Under the pieces are notes generated by a model. The model worked only from the letters and a program-made list of their open reading frames with translations. It was not told the DNA's origin and did not search any database. A stretch of DNA of 8,419 bases from assembly GCF_039812505.1 (NCBI RefSeq), contig NZ_JBDIAQ010000151.1, positions 1 through 8,419 of the forward strand. The letters run 5' to 3'. The position numbers were made by a program, and so were the translations under genes. This DNA comes from Intrasporangium_A sp039812505 (GTDB taxonomy: Bacteria > Actinomycetota > Actinomycetes > Actinomycetales > Dermatophilaceae). Every line of letters starts with the position of its first letter. Position 1 is the first letter of the stretch. Below, piece by piece: positions 5,358-8,419 of this stretch.

Positions 5358-7982
5358 TCAGGCGCTCGCCTTCTCCTCGTCCTCGGCACACTCGGACCCC
5401 AGCAGCGAGCCGGTGCCGATGCCGGGCTCTTCGGTGTCGCGGTGCCGGGTGGCCTGGCCGGTCTTGTCGGGGTCGGCGGTGGTGTCGAGCGCGGCCAGCA
5501 GCCGCGGGTGGGCGCTCAGGTCCAGGCGGATGCGTTCTATGCCGCCGGTCCCGTCGCTGAAGACGAACTCGCGGGCCCCACGCCTCGCCTTCCCGCCCGT
5601 GCCGGGGCGGGTGGTTTTGTTGTTCTTCGCGGGCGCGGACAGGGTGCCGAAGATGCGTTCGTAGCCGAGCCCGGGCTGGATGCCGGGCAGGAACTTGAGC
5701 GCGTCGCGTTGCGCGTCCTCACCGGTCAGGCGCCCGATGAACGCGGCCGAGGCGAGGTTGGCCAGGTCGAGGCGGAGCAGGTCGGCCGGGTTCTGCGAGG
5801 CCATCAGCACGCGCGTGTTGTGCTTGCGCGAGTCGCGGGCGGCCCGGTCGATGAACCGGCGCCCGGTCGAGAACGTGGACAGCGCCCACGCCTCGTCGAT
5901 GAAGATGCCCTTGCGGGCGTTGACGTCGCCGTAGTACATGCCGCGCTGGGTCAGCCAGGCGGCCAGGTACATGACACACATCGACAGCCGCTCGTCCAGG
6001 TCCTCCGACGCCGCGGTGGACTCGTCCGGCAGGGCCAGCCCACGCAGCGAGTACACCGTCAGCAGCGGCTCGGCCCCGGCAGCGTCCACCGGCCGGCCGG
6101 GCGGGAAGATGAGCCGCCCGTGGCGGGTCTTGGCGGCCTCGCGCAGGAAGTCGGCCATGTACCCGGCATGCCGGACCAGCTCGCTGTCACCCTCCAGCTG
6201 CGCGAGGGCCTCGGTGACCTGCTGGCAGCAGGACCAGACGCGGGCGGGGACCTGCCCGACCGCGCGCAGCAGCGCGACCTCGGTCAGCACGTGCTCTTGC
6301 AGCTGCTTGGGAAGCATCGCGCGCAGCACGCTGGAGGTCAGCAGCCGGCGGGTGTCCTCGGCCTGTTCCATCGCGGCCCGCCAGGTGGCCTCGTCGCCGT
6401 GGTGGGCCCGGTGCGGGTCGCCGATCACCCGGTACGTGGACAGCGCCCCGGCGGGCGCGTCGAGCAGGTCCACCGGCCGCGAGTAGGCCTCCAGCTCGGG
6501 CATGGCGCACAGCGCGGTCAGCCGCCCGGACGGGTCGAGCACCGTCCACGGGACGCCCTGCAGGACGGTGCGGTAGATGATGGCCCCGCCGGCGGTGGAC
6601 TTGCCGCCACCCAGGCCGGCGACCAGCACGGCCAGCCCGGACTCCTCGCTTGCCTCGGTGGCGTGCCACGGCTCCCAGGTGACCACCCGGGAGCTGGTCC
6701 CGCAGGTCTGCCCGAGGTGGATGCCGACCCGGTCCCCGACGGCCGCGGTCGCGGCCGGCACCCCCGCCGCGACGGTCGTCACGGGCATCCGCCGCTTGTA
6801 CGCGACGCTGCCGAGGGGCTGGCCGGGGATGAACTCGCGCGCGACCGCGTACTGGTCCAGCGGCCGGGCGATGGTGACCTGTGGGGCGTACAGCTGCCGG
6901 AGCTGGCTGGCGCGCTCGAGCGCCTGCTCTTCGCTGGTCCCGGCGACGGCGATCCGGTACCAGCCGGTGGTGCGGGTGGCCAGGCCGGACAGGCCGGTCT
7001 GGATCTCGTCCTCGACGGCCAGGGCGCGGGCGGCCTGCCGGTCCAGCGCGCCCGGCGCGGGTTCGTGGTGTTCGAGCTCGTAGTGGTCTTTCTGGGCGCG
7101 GATCTTCTGGATGTTGCGCCGCAGCGCGGACCCGACCCGTCCCGGGTCCTCGACCCGGATCCGCGCGGACCATTCGACCGGGAAGGGCAGCTGGTCGGTG
7201 CGGTGCATCCACGGGATGCCGGGCGGGATGTCCAGGTCGGTCATCCGCCCGACGGACAGGACGCACACGTGCCGGGTCACCTGCTGCCCGTCGTGCTCGC
7301 CGACCACGCGCAGGGTGCGCCCGTACGGGGTGGCGCACCAGTGCACCTGGTCGGTGAACTCGCCCAGGTCCTCGGTGTCCCAGTTCGCCTGCTCGGCCGC
7401 GCCCATCGTGACGGGTGCGGGCAGGCCGAGGGAGCAGGACCGGTGCAGCAGCCACTCCAGCTCCCGCGGAGTGACCGGGACCGCCTCCAGGCCGGGAGCG
7501 GCCATCAGCTCGTCGGTGGCGCGCAGCCGCGGCTCCAGCGCGGTCACCTCCCGGTCCGAGATGGGCGCGGCCAGCGAGCCGAGGGCCTTCCAGACCGGGT
7601 TGCGGTGCGGCACCTGCACCCCGGCGTAGACCTCCTTGTCGGCCATGGACAGCTCCGCCAGGCGCGCCTGGTCGCTCAGCAGGTGCTCACGCCAGCCCGG
7701 CAACGGCGCCGGCGCGTTGCCGTCGTGGGCGGTGGCCCACCGGGTCACCGGATACGGGCGGGTCGTCACCCGCAGATGCACCACCCGCCGGGACAGCTGC
7801 GCCAGCGCGTCCGCGGCGTCGATGATCAGCTGCTCCCGGACGCTGTCGGGCCGGAACGACCAGCCCTGCGCCCCGAGCCGGTACCACGCCATCACCGCGC
7901 CCGTCGTGACCGTGCAGTGCCCGCAGATACGCCGCAACGCCAACCCGCTCCCGCCACGCCGAGTGGTTCGGTCGCTGCTCAT
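5358..7982 (-). CDS. VirB4/TcpF-like conjugation ATPase
   Basis: This 874-residue cytoplasmic motor ATPase of the conjugation channel would power substrate transfer or channel assembly. The N-terminal half (about 1-440) is the poorly conserved VirB4-type region, with a WYRLGAQGWSFR segment at 33-44 that looks like the usual first strand of these proteins. The ATPase domain follows: Walker A AGLGGGKST at 455-463 (A-x4-G-K-S, with K461 and S462), Walker B GIFIDEAW at 692-699 (D696, E697), and a conserved-looking MASQNPADL at 727-735 typical of VirB4/TraC ATPases. The last 40 or so residues are acidic and probably disordered. Length fits the family (about 800-900). The ATG at 7982 overlaps the stop of the upstream VirB3-like gene by four bases (ATGA). 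The G-rich GGGGGCGGG upstream is not a clean ribosome site, so coupling is likely. Absence of extra membrane helices argues against a VirD4-type coupling protein. Confidence 0.92.
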   Translation of the reverse strand: MSSDRTTRRGGSGLALRRICGHCTVTTGAVMAWYRLGAQGWSFRPDSVREQLIIDAADALAQLSRRVVHLRVTTRPYPVTRWATAHDGNAPAPLPGWREHLLSDQARLAELSMADKEVYAGVQVPHRNPVWKALGSLAAPISDREVTALEPRLRATDELMAAPGLEAVPVTPRELEWLLHRSCSLGLPAPVTMGAAEQANWDTEDLGEFTDQVHWCATPYGRTLRVVGEHDGQQVTRHVCVLSVGRMTDLDIPPGIPWMHRTDQLPFPVEWSARIRVEDPGRVGSALRRNIQKIRAQKDHYELEHHEPAPGALDRQAARALAVEDEIQTGLSGLATRTTGWYRIAVAGTSEEQALERASQLRQLYAPQVTIARPLDQYAVAREFIPGQPLGSVAYKRRMPVTTVAAGVPAATAAVGDRVGIHLGQTCGTSSRVVTWEPWHATEASEESGLAVLVAGLGGGKSTAGGAIIYRTVLQGVPWTVLDPSGRLTALCAMPELEAYSRPVDLLDAPAGALSTYRVIGDPHRAHHGDEATWRAAMEQAEDTRRLLTSSVLRAMLPKQLQEHVLTEVALLRAVGQVPARVWSCCQQVTEALAQLEGDSELVRHAGYMADFLREAAKTRHGRLIFPPGRPVDAAGAEPLLTVYSLRGLALPDESTAASEDLDERLSMCVMYLAAWLTQRGMYYGDVNARKGIFIDEAWALSTFSTGRRFIDRAARDSRKHNTRVLMASQNPADLLRLDLANLASAAFIGRLTGEDAQRDALKFLPGIQPGLGYERIFGTLSAPAKNNKTTRPGTGGKARRGAREFVFSDGTGGIERIRLDLSAHPRLLAALDTTADPDKTGQATRHRDTEEPGIGTGSLLGSECAEDEEKASA
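5369..5378 (-). promoter_or_regulatory. Ribosome binding site of the VirB6-like gene
   Basis: The minus strand reads GAGGAGAAGG, 12 bases before the ATG at 5356 and inside the last codons of the ATPase gene. It supports the ATG at 5356 over the GTG at 5389, which lies upstream of this site and would add 11 residues in front of the signal peptide. Confidence 0.5.
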
Positions 7983-8419
7983 GACCCGCCCCCGACCGTC
8001 GGCGTCGGCTCGGTCCCGGTATCCGCCGGCTGCTGTGTGTCGCGTTCGCGGCGGGAGTGGGCCCGGGCCGGGCGCGCGGGGACGGCACGCACCCGGGCCG
8101 GGCGGATCGTGTGGACCGACACGCGCGTATCGGCCCGAGGGGCGCCAACCTCGTGCACGAACCCGGCCAGCACCGCCCCCAGCGGCCGGTCCGGGTCCAC
8201 CACCGACAAGATGAGCCTGGTCAGCCCGACCGTGGCCAGCAGACTGTAGGCGAGCGAGAAGAACCCGAGCCCGATCCCGAGGCGCCGCTCGATCACCTGC
8301 ACGGCGACGAACACGACCGCGCCGACCGCGTAGGCGACATACCGGACCCTAAACGGCAGGGTCCGCCCGGGCGGGCCGAGCCACACCGAGTTGACGTTGT
8401 AGATCTCGTCATCAACCGG
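7979..8419 (-). CDS. VirB3/TcpE-like small membrane protein (5' end outside window)
   Basis: The frame is open to the window edge and gives 146 residues. It begins PVDDEIYNVNSVWLGPPGR, so the start codon lies beyond 8419; an internal GTG at 8386 would cut into this apparently conserved lead and is not preferred. Two membrane segments follow at about 27-43 and 49-74 of the fragment, separated by a short basic turn (IERRLG). A hydrophilic tail is rich in Arg and Pro and ends in TVGGGS. A short two-helix protein immediately upstream of, and overlapping, a VirB4-type ATPase gene is the arrangement of VirB3 in classical systems and TcpE in Gram-positive ones; in some systems VirB3 and VirB4 are fused. 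The assignment rests on topology and position, because these small proteins share little sequence. The 3' end forms the ATGA overlap with the ATPase gene. Confidence 0.75.
   Translation of the reverse strand, partial: PVDDEIYNVNSVWLGPPGRTLPFRVRYVAYAVGAVVFVAVQVIERRLGIGLGFFSLAYSLLATVGLTRLILSVVDPDRPLGAVLAGFVHEVGAPRADTRVSVHTIRPARVRAVPARPARAHSRRERDTQQPADTGTEPTPTVGGGS

Noticed and set aside
7912..7923. CxxC (C20, C23) near the N-terminus of the ATPase as a metal site
   Set aside because: There is a single pair with no second cysteine or histidine pair nearby, in a region that varies in this family.
5055..8249. A 1064-codon open frame on the plus strand opposite the ATPase gene
   Set aside because: It is antisense to a clear VirB4-type ATPase and its product is Gly/Arg/Val/Gln-rich with no domain. 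Long antisense frames are expected when the third codon positions of a very GC-rich gene avoid stops.

Overview
The window is dense, GC-rich coding DNA. GC counted by hand on sample 60-base rows is about 63-72% at the left end and 75-88% in the richest rows of the right part. GTG codons are common, and almost everything reads from the minus strand. This composition and the protein families point to a high-GC actinomycete (a Streptomyces or Pseudonocardia/Frankia-type genome); I cannot name the genus. No rRNA, tRNA, CRISPR array, insertion sequence, integrase or attachment site is visible.

From right to left (the direction of transcription), bases 8419 to 1563 hold a tightly packed conjugation (mating-pair formation) gene cluster of the kind carried on actinobacterial integrative and conjugative elements. 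In order it encodes a VirB3/TcpE-like small membrane protein (cut by the window edge), a VirB4/TcpF-like ATPase with Walker A and B motifs, a large VirB6/TrbL-like polytopic membrane protein with an exported N-terminal domain and a long C-terminal tail, a VirB8/TcpC-like single-pass protein, and a two-domain cell-wall hydrolase (lytic transglycosylase-like plus NlpC/P60) of the VirB1/TcpG type. Stop and start codons overlap or nearly touch at every junction, so this looks like one translationally coupled operon. Together these proteins would form the energised membrane channel and the enzyme that opens the peptidoglycan for DNA transfer. The relaxase, coupling protein and the promoter of the operon are not in the window; they may lie beyond base 8419.

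Bases 1570 to 256 continue on the same strand with a 229-residue protein I do not recognise, whose start overlaps the hydrolase gene, and then after a 58-base gap with a small HD-domain phosphohydrolase. Both look like accessory genes at the distal end of the operon. The HD gene runs tail-to-tail into a truncated Nudix hydrolase gene on the plus strand (bases 1-288); their 3' ends overlap by 33 bases. No stretch of more than 300 bases lacks a gene.
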